Made by a program: the position numbers and the translations under genes. Below are positions 9,049-15,923 of a stretch of 64,000 nt of DNA, piece after piece. Origin of the DNA: Pseudoalteromonas sp049257235 (GTDB taxonomy: Bacteria; Pseudomonadota; Gammaproteobacteria; Enterobacterales; Alteromonadaceae); the NCBI RefSeq assembly GCF_049257235.1, contig NZ_JBMMUF010000001.1, forward strand, positions 62,001-126,000, given 5' to 3'. The notes beneath the pieces are model-generated. The model saw only the letters and a program-made list of their open reading frames with translations, ran no database searches and was not told where the DNA came from. Numbering within the stretch: position 1 is the stretch's first letter; each line of letters starts with the position of its first letter.

Positions 9049-10014
9049 TTAAACCGACTCATTATTGTCGCTTGAGGAAACAATCCTCGCTCTGCCACTT
9101 CGTTTAGCTTGGTAAAGGTTACTATCTGCATGCTGCAAGATACTGGCACTTCGTAAGGTTTCTTTTTTATGCGCGCTGTAAATACCAATACTTACGGTGA
9201 TGTGGCCAAACTCGCTTTTTTCATGGGCGATATTAACATGGTGAATCGCTTCCAGCATGCGCTCTGCGACCGTAATGGCGTCTGCTTCAGTGGTGTTATT
9301 AAGCACGCAAGTAAACTCTTCACCACCATAACGAGCAACATAGTCAGTGGGGCGCATTAAGCTTTTCGATAATATTTGCGCAACACGTCTTAAACAAGTA
9401 TCACCATGAAGGTGGCCATAATGATCATTAAACTGCTTAAACCAATCGATATCGACCATCATGACTGAGATATGATTCATGTTACGGCGCGCATTACGTA
9501 CATCTCTGTCCAGAGCATCAAGCAAATAGCGCTTGTTATAGACACCACATAGATCATCAACGTATGTTAGCTGTCGCAATTGATCGGCTTGGCGTTTATA
9601 GCGTAATTGTGAACGCACTCGATGTTGTAACGTTAGCGCATTTACTGGCTTGTTTACGAAATCAGCACCACCTGCCTGCCAACACTCAGATTCTGCATGA
9701 GTTGACTGACTCGCGGTGATAAAAATAATAGGTATTTCTTTAGTTACCTGCATGGATTTGAGTTTTCTGCACACCTGCAAGCCACTGACTTCACCAAGAT
9801 TTACATCCATGATAATAATGTCTGGAAGTGTATCTTCACAGGCTTTAACACAAGACTCGCCGTCAAAAAAGCCTCTGACTTCACCAAGAGGCTTGAGCAA
9901 TTCTTTGAGTATCTCTAATGAGATCTCTTCATCATCGACCACATAAATAAGATGAGGAGCGAGTGATTCATCAGGTAGTTTAGCTTCCCTAATATTGACC
10001 GCGATATTGCTCAC
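9049..10014 (-). CDS. Response regulator with diguanylate cyclase (REC-GGDEF)
   Basis: About 321 residues: receiver domain (roughly residues 15-135, with acidic pair VVDDEE and phospho-acceptor in IIMDVNLGE) followed by a GGDEF domain. The active-site motif reads GGEEF, and RPTD lies five residues upstream, matching the inhibitory I-site, so the enzyme is likely an active, product-inhibited c-di-GMP synthase. I prefer the GTG at 10014, preceded by GGGGAAGG, over GTG 10038, which would lie only about 10 bases from a TATAAT-like -10 element. No cognate kinase is adjacent. Confidence 0.9.
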   Translation of the reverse strand: MSNIAVNIREAKLPDESLAPHLIYVVDDEEISLEILKELLKPLGEVRGFFDGESCVKACEDTLPDIIIMDVNLGEVSGLQVCRKLKSMQVTKEIPIIFITASQSTHAESECWQAGGADFVNKPVNALTLQHRVRSQLRYKRQADQLRQLTYVDDLCGVYNKRYLLDALDRDVRNARRNMNHISVMMVDIDWFKQFNDHYGHLHGDTCLRRVAQILSKSLMRPTDYVARYGGEEFTCVLNNTTEADAITVAERMLEAIHHVNIAHEKSEFGHITVSIGIYSAHKKETLRSASILQHADSNLYQAKRSGRARIVSSSDNNESV

Positions 10015-10129
10015 CACCTTCCCCAAAATAACAGACACCTATTGCATTATAGACCAGCATTAGACGCATAAAATTGATAAGTGGATAATTTACCTTTTAT
10101 CGCTTTGCATTGAAACACTTTATTAACAA

Positions 10130-10150
10130 AGACTTATGAAGTATAAGTCT
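10130..10150. repeat. Perfect hairpin upstream of the GGDEF gene
   Basis: AGACTTAT and ATAAGTCT form an 8-bp inverted repeat around a 5-nt loop in the gap between the GGDEF gene and the island's left end. Role unknown; it may be a regulatory site or chance. Confidence 0.35.
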
Positions 10151-10243
10151 AACATTACGATTCATCACAGCGATGAAATATGAACAGTTGCTGTATCAAC
10201 AGCTCACTAAACGGTAAATTTGCTTGGAAGCATTAGGGGGGTG

Positions 10244-10367
10244 TGTACCAACCTTTTGTACCAGTTGGTAGATGTAGTCAATTCTCTGTAGCCCAGAAAC
10301 GACAAAGCCTCGCACAATACGAGGCCTTGAGATAGGATGGCGGAGAGAGAGGGATTCGAACCCTCGA
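10244..10367. repeat. Left attachment repeat (124 bp)
   Basis: Base-for-base identical to 17662-17785. It contains the tRNA-Ser 3' fragment (10338-10367), the tRNA terminator hairpin (10307-10325) and about 65 further bases. Identity stops at 10243/17661 and at 10368/17786. Confidence 0.95.
10338..10367 (-). pseudogene. tRNA-Ser 3' fragment left by island integration
   Basis: The last 30 bases of tRNA-Ser (CCA end, acceptor strand and T-arm) are duplicated here, without the rest of the tRNA. The intact gene lies at the right end of the island. This is the usual mark of integration into a tRNA 3' end. Confidence 0.92.
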
Positions 10368-10632
10368 CTGTCATCTACCTAAATAAAAACCATATATTTC
10401 AATATATTAATAATACATGCACAGCGATTTTTGTACTACACCTTTGTGCTAGTCTTTAAACTAACAATAAAAACCACAAGCGTATATTGTGGACATCTAT
10501 TATTTGATTATTCAGCATTAAAGGGGTTTAAGGGAAAAGCTCGGTTAATTACTGAGCATTAGAGTACAATATACACAAAGTCAAATATGTAAAAGTTAAG
10601 GGTAGTCAACTACCACTCTAACCAAAGATTTA
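10368..10632. other. Island left end, non-coding
   Basis: AT-rich 265-bp stretch between the left repeat and the stop of the zinc-ribbon-repeat gene. I see no ORF with a start signal. It holds one hairpin (10539-10557) and a TGGACA motif at 10500, which also forms arms of the palindromes at 13.6 kb, though a six-base match is weak evidence by itself. Confidence 0.5.
10535..10557 (-). terminator. Probable terminator of the zinc-ribbon-repeat gene
   Basis: On the minus strand GCTCAGT and ACCGAGC pair (7 bp, one G-T) around a 5-nt loop and are followed by TTTT. It lies about 75 bp past the stop of the gene at 10633-11805. Confidence 0.6.
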
Positions 10633-11805
10633 TCATGCAAGTCCCATAACGCAGTTGAATAACGTCTCTTTCATATCTATTGGATAACACTCACCAAAAC
10701 CACTAATTGACATTCCCATTGATTTAGTTAATCGTTTGGATAATTGGTCTTTTTTGTATCGTTTATGTATTTCAAGCTCTAATTCCCTAGCGGCTTTACC
10801 CGTAGCTATAGGTACAACCAAAACCTCCTCAATTAAAGCACTATTAGGTAGTCCATATTCCTTATACCTGTTGTTGACAACTTTAGCGTAACCAAGCTTC
10901 AGCCAACTCTTACCGTCATTACTAATTTTAATTAAATAAATATTACTTGGTTGCGAAAAAGACGTGTCTTCGCATGTTTGACATATAAAACTGTTATTTC
11001 TGACACAACCAATATCAATAACTTGAGTGTGGCCACAATTTTTAAATTCATAAGTTCTATAACCTTTAGCTTTCTCTTTAGCTTCGCCTATCAGGATAAG
11101 TCCTACCTTTTCAGCTTCCTGCTTTAGTCTGTCTGACAGACATGTCTGACATCTAAATTGATTATCCCTAACCCTCGCTGGTGATAACTCCTGCATATGG
11201 CCACAATCCTTAAACTTATATTCTTTATAATTTTTCCTTTCACCTAGACCTATAAGGGTAAGCCCTACCGCTTCTGCTTCTTGCTTTAGTTTGTCTAATA
11301 GACACTTATTGCATCTAAAGTTATCATCTCTGACATGGTTGGGTTTAAGTTCTTGAGTATGACCACAAGTCTTACATTCATAAGTTCTATAATTTTTATT
11401 TTTTCCTTTGCCTTTGAGGATAAGTCCAACTGCATCAGCTTCCTGCTCCAGCCTTTCTGAAAGACATGATTGACATCGAATTGACTTACTTCGCCTAACA
11501 AAACTGGCCTGTATTTCTTGCGTGTGGCCACATTCTTTAAACTTATAGGTTTTAAATGCGCAATTTTTACCATCACCAATTAGGATAAGACCAACCGCTT
11601 CAGCTTCTTGTTGTAGCTTTTCTAATAGACATGTATTGCACCTAAAGTTTCCCACTCTAACGTGACAAGGTTTAATTTCTTGAGCATGACCACAAGCCCT
11701 AAATTCATAAGTTCTATAACTTTTATTTCTACCGTCACCTTTCAATAAAAGTCCAGCTTCTTCAGCTTCTCTAAAGTATTTAGTATTCTGATCAAAGTTG
11801 GTCAT
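10633..11805 (-). CDS. Five-fold zinc-ribbon-repeat protein with GIY-YIG-like C-terminus
   Basis: 390 residues. Five tandem repeats of 54-57 residues (about 13-66, 67-121, 122-175, 176-229, 230-285) each carry EAExVGL, a Tyr/Lys-rich strand, CGHxQ, a VR motif and CxxC, giving a Cys/His set fit to bind one zinc per repeat. The rest (286-390) begins IYLIKIS, continues LKLGYAK with a nearby NNRYKEYG segment and ends GECYPID, resembling the GIY-YIG nuclease fold. Family knowledge: zinc ribbons of this sort often precede nuclease domains in mobile elements. Start ATG 11805 has AGGA seven bases upstream. Function is inferred only: a DNA-binding, possibly cleaving, protein used for mobility, homing or defence. 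Confidence 0.7.
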   Translation of the reverse strand: MTNFDQNTKYFREAEEAGLLLKGDGRNKSYRTYEFRACGHAQEIKPCHVRVGNFRCNTCLLEKLQQEAEAVGLILIGDGKNCAFKTYKFKECGHTQEIQASFVRRSKSIRCQSCLSERLEQEADAVGLILKGKGKNKNYRTYECKTCGHTQELKPNHVRDDNFRCNKCLLDKLKQEAEAVGLTLIGLGERKNYKEYKFKDCGHMQELSPARVRDNQFRCQTCLSDRLKQEAEKVGLILIGEAKEKAKGYRTYEFKNCGHTQVIDIGCVRNNSFICQTCEDTSFSQPSNIYLIKISNDGKSWLKLGYAKVVNNRYKEYGLPNSALIEEVLVVPIATGKAARELELEIHKRYKKDQLSKRLTKSMGMSISGFGECYPIDMKETLFNCVMGLA

Positions 11806-12193
11806 GCAATTTTCCTGTTTAGCTAATTGGTATTCATCAAATACTTAGGAAAAATTGGAGGCTTGTTCAATTCAATCCTCCCTAATCACTTAACCTGTTG
11901 TTCAATATTCAAAATTAATCAATGGGCAACTACAAACCTAAGAATTAGTTTGCGAGGTAAAGGCAAGCTTGCTGAAATAACCCACCTATCTCTAATTGAT
12001 GATAAATAACCTTCAAAACTCACTGCTGAAATATTAGCTTCAACAAATAGAACGTGCCAATCCGATGGTATTAAAAGCATTCATTTATGAGCCACCAGCA
12101 TTGAACCTATCAAGGTGCGGCTCATAAGTACCACTTTGACTTTTTAGCCTAGCTCATTAAAATACCCCCTAGTTTATCCAAGGAGTTAACTTA
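11806..12193. other. Intergenic region between divergent island genes
   Basis: About 390 bp holding the start regions of the zinc-ribbon-repeat gene (-) and the serine recombinase (+). A 60-codon plus-strand ORF at 11827-12009 lacks start signals and is not called. The only clear structure is the inverted repeat at 12085-12127. Confidence 0.5.
12085..12127. repeat. Inverted repeat upstream of serine recombinase
   Basis: Perfect 9-bp arms TTATGAGCC and GGCTCATAA separated by 25 bp, ending 66 bp before the recombinase start codon. It could be an operator or a recombinase binding site, by analogy with resolvase genes that lie beside their site. Confidence 0.5.
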
Positions 12194-12775
12194 ATGAGCC
12201 AACGGACTTACTTCTACTGTCGTGTATCAACCACTGAGCAAACAACTGAGAACCAGAAGCAAGCTTTCAAAGACAAAGGCTACTTAGTTGATGATGCTTT
12301 TATCGTTGAAGAGACAGTATCAGGCTCAATCTGTGCGATGCAACGAGAGGGCTTCAGAGCCCTTGTAGAGCATAAACTGATGAAGGGTGATACGCTGGTG
12401 GTCTTAAAGCTAGACCGCTTAGGAAGAGATAACATAGACGTTCAACAGACTATTAGTCTCCTGAGTGACAAAGGTATCAACGTGCACAGCCTAGATCTCC
12501 CTACCAAAGATCTTACGACCTCTGAAGGAAAGCTCATGCTCCGTATGTTCACTGCGTTTGCAGAGTTTGAGCGTGACCGTATTAGAGAGCGCACCATCGA
12601 GGGTCAGGCAAGAGCTAAAGCACAAGGTAAGAAGATTGGCCGACCAAGAAAAGCAACCCCTGAAAAGGTTGCTGAGATGCGCTCTCAAGGGCTTTCCATT
12701 TCGAAAACGGCTAACCAGCTAGGTGTTTCTATTGCTACAGTTAAACGCCTTACTTCACTTGTAAAGAATGGCTAA
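12194..12775 (+). CDS. Serine recombinase (resolvase/invertase family)
   Basis: 193 residues with the catalytic domain of small serine recombinases: YCRVST near the N-terminus with nucleophile Ser12 and Arg10, and LDRLGRD with Arg75 and Arg78. The long E-helix region FAEFERDRIRERT follows, then a C-terminal helix-turn-helix (about 150-190, LSISKTANQLGVSIATVKRL). AAGGAG lies upstream of ATG 12194 at suitable spacing. Size and order match Tn3-type resolvases and Hin-type invertases. No transposase is next to it, so it may resolve island dimers or invert a segment. Its site is unknown; the repeats at 12085-12127 and 13563-13755 are candidates. Confidence 0.9.
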   Translation: MSQRTYFYCRVSTTEQTTENQKQAFKDKGYLVDDAFIVEETVSGSICAMQREGFRALVEHKLMKGDTLVVLKLDRLGRDNIDVQQTISLLSDKGINVHSLDLPTKDLTTSEGKLMLRMFTAFAEFERDRIRERTIEGQARAKAQGKKIGRPRKATPEKVAEMRSQGLSISKTANQLGVSIATVKRLTSLVKNG

Positions 12776-12940
12776 TGACCCCCATTGTGGTATGGCAATA
12801 TTATTTTTTGTTAGTCCACCCCTAATTAAAATACTTCAAATTCCCTGACTAAAGGAAAGTAGCCCTCAAAAAGGGCTGCTATTAACAGCGGCTATTGCTA
12901 ATTGTCGCTATTCACACCTTTAACAATATTTAGGAGAATT

Positions 12941-13426
12941 ATGAAAAACAATACTTTAACACCTCTCAACGATACTACTATCTACGCTTATACAGACGGA
13001 GCTTGTCAGGTCAACTTAAAGCTAGGTGGCTGGGGCTTCATATTGAAGCGTACAAACGAAGAAGGTGAACAAAAGGTCTTACAGCGTAACGGTGGTGCTA
13101 GGAACACGACCAACAACAAAATGGAGCTTACAGCTGCTATCAACGCTCTACAGGTTGTATTAGATAAACACCCTGAGAAACCTGTAGTCCTCACCACAGA
13201 TAGTAAGTATGTCATTGATGGGATTAATACTTGGATAGTTAATTGGAAGAAGAACAATTGGATTAACTCATCTAAGAAGTCTGTACTTAATCAAGATTTA
13301 TGGAAGCAGTTGGACGAGTTGAACTCTAAATTGTCTGTTACTTGGAAGTGGGTTAAAGGTCACAGCGGCCCCCCTGAGAATGAACAGGCAGACCAATTAG
13401 CTACCGCTGCTATCCCTCGTAAATGA
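12941..13426 (+). CDS. Ribonuclease HI
   Basis: 161 residues, the standard RNase HI length. The DEDD catalytic set is complete: Asp19 in YTDGA, Glu62 in NKMEL, Asp87 in TTDSKYV and Asp151 in NEQADQL, with His141 in VKGHSG. It should degrade RNA in RNA-DNA hybrids. ATG 12941 is chosen because AGGAG precedes it at good spacing; an extra 13 in-frame codons upstream are not supported. This is an island-borne enzyme, separate from the housekeeping rnhB at 59458-60054. It stands alone: no reverse transcriptase or primase is in the island. Confidence 0.92.
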   Translation: MKNNTLTPLNDTTIYAYTDGACQVNLKLGGWGFILKRTNEEGEQKVLQRNGGARNTTNNKMELTAAINALQVVLDKHPEKPVVLTTDSKYVIDGINTWIVNWKKNNWINSSKKSVLNQDLWKQLDELNSKLSVTWKWVKGHSGPPENEQADQLATAAIPRK

Positions 13427-13562
13427 ACCTTCAGGAATGAGAGGGTATCAAGTGAAATAAGATAAGCTGGCAGGCTTCATTAAGGCACACTGGGCTAGGA
13501 ATCACCTAGCTCAAAATCGCCAGTGGCGGAAGTGAACCAAGCTGAAGAGACTTAGCGGGTTA

Positions 13563-13597
13563 GTGTCCAAAAACGGCATGATGCCAAAAATGGACAC
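13563..13597. repeat. Nested palindrome, copy 1
   Basis: Outer 7-bp arms GTGTCCA/TGGACAC, 5-nt spacers, inner 5-bp arms GGCAT/ATGCC and a single central G. Both arms match perfectly. Confidence 0.85.
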
Positions 13598-13665
13598 CCT
13601 AAAGGAGCTCTAGCATATATAAAAAACCAACAAACTGAAGAAGCTCATGAGTTTAACAATGAATC

Positions 13666-13698
13666 TGCTCATAAAACGCATGATGCGATAAGTAAGCG
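13666..13698. repeat. Nested palindrome, copy 2 (degenerate outer arms)
   Basis: Inner arms CGCAT/ATGCG with a central G are perfect and spacers are 5 nt, as in the other copies. The outer arms TGCTCA/TAAGCG pair at only four of six positions. Confidence 0.6.
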
Positions 13699-13722
13699 CC
13701 TTACTGTAGCCACTAAAGATCC

Positions 13723-13755
13723 TGTCCAAAAAACGCATGATGCGGAATATGGACA
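13723..13755. repeat. Nested palindrome, copy 3
   Basis: Outer arms TGTCCA/TGGACA, 5-nt spacers, inner arms CGCAT/ATGCG and a central G; same geometry as copy 1, centred 159 bp from it. Confidence 0.85.
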
Positions 13756-13878
13756 AACTAAAGAAAGACTTAACCAGTAGAAATCCATCAAGCCCAGTCA
13801 CCGTTTGACTTGAGTGGCTGGGTGTAAACATGTATACGTTGTGACTTTCCTTGGTGTAGACAACAGGTTTATCTGTAT

Positions 13879-14466
13879 TCAATTAATAGGCTGCTTGTCA
13901 AAGAGCCTCTGTACAATCTTTTGACCATTTTCTAGTGCCCATTGCCAGTCTTCATTAGTTGGCACATCACCATCCCACCATTCAGCGTAGAAAGTAATGT
14001 TGCGCAATTTCTCGAGCTTAAGACTTTCCTCTTCTAATATTTTACCCTCAGCTAAACACTGTGGAATAAGCTTACTGAGACTTGGTGAGAACCCAAACTC
14101 ATGTTCTGGTACTAAAGCTGCGAGACCTTTTCTCATTAACATTCTGGTTAAAACTAGCTTCAACCAATCGTTGGCATCAACGGACTTGTATAAGTTGTCA
14201 AGAGACTTGTGGTCAATAACGTCACCATGAGCAACATGCTTGATAGTTTGATTGACATCACGTTTTAACTTTTCAAGCTCTAAGCCTTTTGAACCTAGTT
14301 TTATAACAGCGGCATCTTTCCAAACCATAATGATAAAAGGAATCAACAACAATAAAATAAAATTGAAATCTAAGGGAGATTTTTGCCCTTCTATGACTCT
14401 ATCAACATGAAGATAAGCCACAGCAGCAATTGCTAAGATATAAAGAAAGCCCATAAATTTAATCAT
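13879..14466 (-). CDS. Two-TM membrane protein of unknown function (island)
   Basis: 195 residues. Two N-terminal membrane segments (about 3-20 and 37-53) frame a short loop with HVDRVIEGQK. A soluble, mainly helical domain of about 140 residues follows, probably cytoplasmic, ending near KIVQRLFDKQPIN. I recognise no family. There is no clear catalytic motif, although a Trp/Asp-rich patch (AEWWDGDVPTNEDWQW) stands out near residue 165. The gene lies alone between two non-coding stretches. A small membrane-anchored protein in an island could act in defence, exclusion or signalling, but nothing here decides that. Confidence 0.6.
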   Translation of the reverse strand: MIKFMGFLYILAIAAVAYLHVDRVIEGQKSPLDFNFILLLLIPFIIMVWKDAAVIKLGSKGLELEKLKRDVNQTIKHVAHGDVIDHKSLDNLYKSVDANDWLKLVLTRMLMRKGLAALVPEHEFGFSPSLSKLIPQCLAEGKILEEESLKLEKLRNITFYAEWWDGDVPTNEDWQWALENGQKIVQRLFDKQPIN

Positions 14467-15016
14467 AATTTTTTAATCATCCCTTATCGAGATCCATCCC
14501 GTTTGAAAATCAGACTACACCTTAAAATTATAATTTCCAACTTATGGTATCTTGATTAGCTTGATACACCTTATTCATTTAAAAAAATCATACTTTTAAA
14601 AACACATTTTGTGCAAACGTAGTGACCCGATGCAATCGCTTAGGAAGCCTATTACCTCCACCCCTCCCCCCTTGGCCTAACCCCTAGGCAATTAGATTAA
14701 TCAAGGAAAAGTGATTAGCTAGGGAGTTATCATTAGCTGGCTAGTTCGTAAGGAAACACACCAACGAAAGCTCCACTACGAGGTCATTAAGTGTAGCCAC
14801 TTTAGTATTTATCCTTATTAACATTCTTCCCTACTGGACACTTATAAGTGACTTTGTGGACGCTCTCTGGACGATATAAGAACGCCCTAGAGTGTTCATT
14901 AGGTGACCATGTTGTTCATTTATGAGACTAAACACCCCTAAAAACGATCACTTTATGTTCTTTTTACGAGATTCAGAGAGAACAACAAGGAATAACTATA
15001 GTATAGGGCTGAGCCC
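14467..15016. other. Intergenic stretch inside the island
   Basis: 550 bp without a supported gene. It contains a 12-bp palindrome CACTTATAAGTG (14839-14850) and three direct copies of TGGAC at 14835, 14857 and 14868, two of which are followed by TATAAG-like sequence. These could be arm-type sites for the integrase or a regulator, or chance. Confidence 0.4.
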
Positions 15017-15901
15017 TCAGAACTCCTCAACTTCCTCATTCTTTGAAGACGCTCTTCGTCGCTTTTGTGACTCCTTTATCCTCTCTAAAGGTGTCTGCAT
15101 GTCATATGAAATTTCTCCACTAATAGCCTTCCTTGAATACTCTTGATATCCCTCAAGCTCTGCGACTGCGAGTGCTCCACCTACCTTAAAGAAAGTTTCA
15201 AAAACACTATCAACTAACTCAGGATACTCATCATCATCAATTATTAAGTCGGTCACGAAACCAAGACGATTTAACTCCATAGCTAGCAATTTAGATGGGG
15301 AAACCCCTATAGTCTCAAATGTTGACAACCCCTTTCCTTTCTTTGGAGGCTTGAGCATGAAGTCTCTCTTCAACCTCTGAAGATCATAACGCTCGCGACA
15401 TACTTCCCTGAAGTTGTCATCATCTATAGGTTCTCCGCCTAATGCAGATAAACCACTCGTCGCAGGGTAAGGTAGATTGGATAGCTTCCTATTTATATGA
15501 GATGGAGCAATAACTAAGTTTCCTGCAAGAAGCAGCCCTACCTTCCCATCCAAGCCCTTAACTGGGTCTATATGGCATAACTCGTATTTATAGTTCTTAC
15601 TAACTGTTTCTCCATCACTGTAAAAACCAGAAGCACTTCTACACGCACGCCATAGCATAAGTACACCCCCAAGCTCTTCTGTCGTCTTAGGTATAGACGC
15701 GGTACATTGCCTTTTAAACGCCCCTCTGAGCCACTGTCCAAAGGAACTGTTGAAAAACTGATAGTCTATGGTTTTAGAATGACACTCTTGGCATATTCTA
15801 GCGGGGGTTTTCCTTTCTTTACCTGTTTCTAGGTTTACTATTGTGGCTTTAACTCTACGTTTCCCGCATTCTTTGCAGGTAATCCGTTTAACTTGAGACA
15901 T
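15017..15901 (-). CDS. Zinc-finger HNH-like protein next to the integrase
   Basis: 294 residues. An N-terminal zinc ribbon is visible (Cys9, Cys12, Cys37, Cys40). The middle has an HNH-like signature: ELCHIDP (His110), then GNLVIAPSHINRKL (Asn128, His135, Asn137), the spacing of the beta-beta-alpha metal nuclease fold. The C-terminal quarter is charged and helical. It starts 22 bp after the integrase stop on the same strand and is probably in its operon, so it may assist integration/excision or protect the element. Whether it cleaves DNA is untested; the HNH call is from motif spacing alone. Confidence 0.6.
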   Translation of the reverse strand: MSQVKRITCKECGKRRVKATIVNLETGKERKTPARICQECHSKTIDYQFFNSSFGQWLRGAFKRQCTASIPKTTEELGGVLMLWRACRSASGFYSDGETVSKNYKYELCHIDPVKGLDGKVGLLLAGNLVIAPSHINRKLSNLPYPATSGLSALGGEPIDDDNFREVCRERYDLQRLKRDFMLKPPKKGKGLSTFETIGVSPSKLLAMELNRLGFVTDLIIDDDEYPELVDSVFETFFKVGGALAVAELEGYQEYSRKAISGEISYDMQTPLERIKESQKRRRASSKNEEVEEF

Positions 15902-15923
15902 ACTTCTTAATTGCCTAGCTTAA

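Larger units (their letters stand above)
13427..13878. other. Structured non-coding stretch of the island
   Basis: About 450 bp without a credible gene. It contains hairpins at 13492-13512 (GGGCTAGG/CCTAGCTC) and 13518-13528 (CGCC-AGT-GGCG), then three palindromes of the same geometry at 13563-13597, 13666-13698 and 13723-13755. The density of stems suggests a structured RNA or a protein-DNA assembly site. A 90-codon minus-strand ORF crossing the palindromes is not called. Confidence 0.55.

Noticed and set aside
11827..12009. 60-codon plus-strand ORF between island genes
   Set aside because: No start signal, no domain, and it begins close to the opposite gene's promoter region.
13443..13755. 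Retron or CRISPR-like element suggested by hairpins next to RNase HI
   Set aside because: No reverse transcriptase is present, and the palindromes are not regularly spaced repeats with unique spacers.
13610..13882. 90-codon minus-strand ORF crossing the palindromes
   Set aside because: It starts with TTG and has no ribosome binding site. Its repeated peptide RIMRF comes from the palindrome cores, so it is better seen as non-coding.
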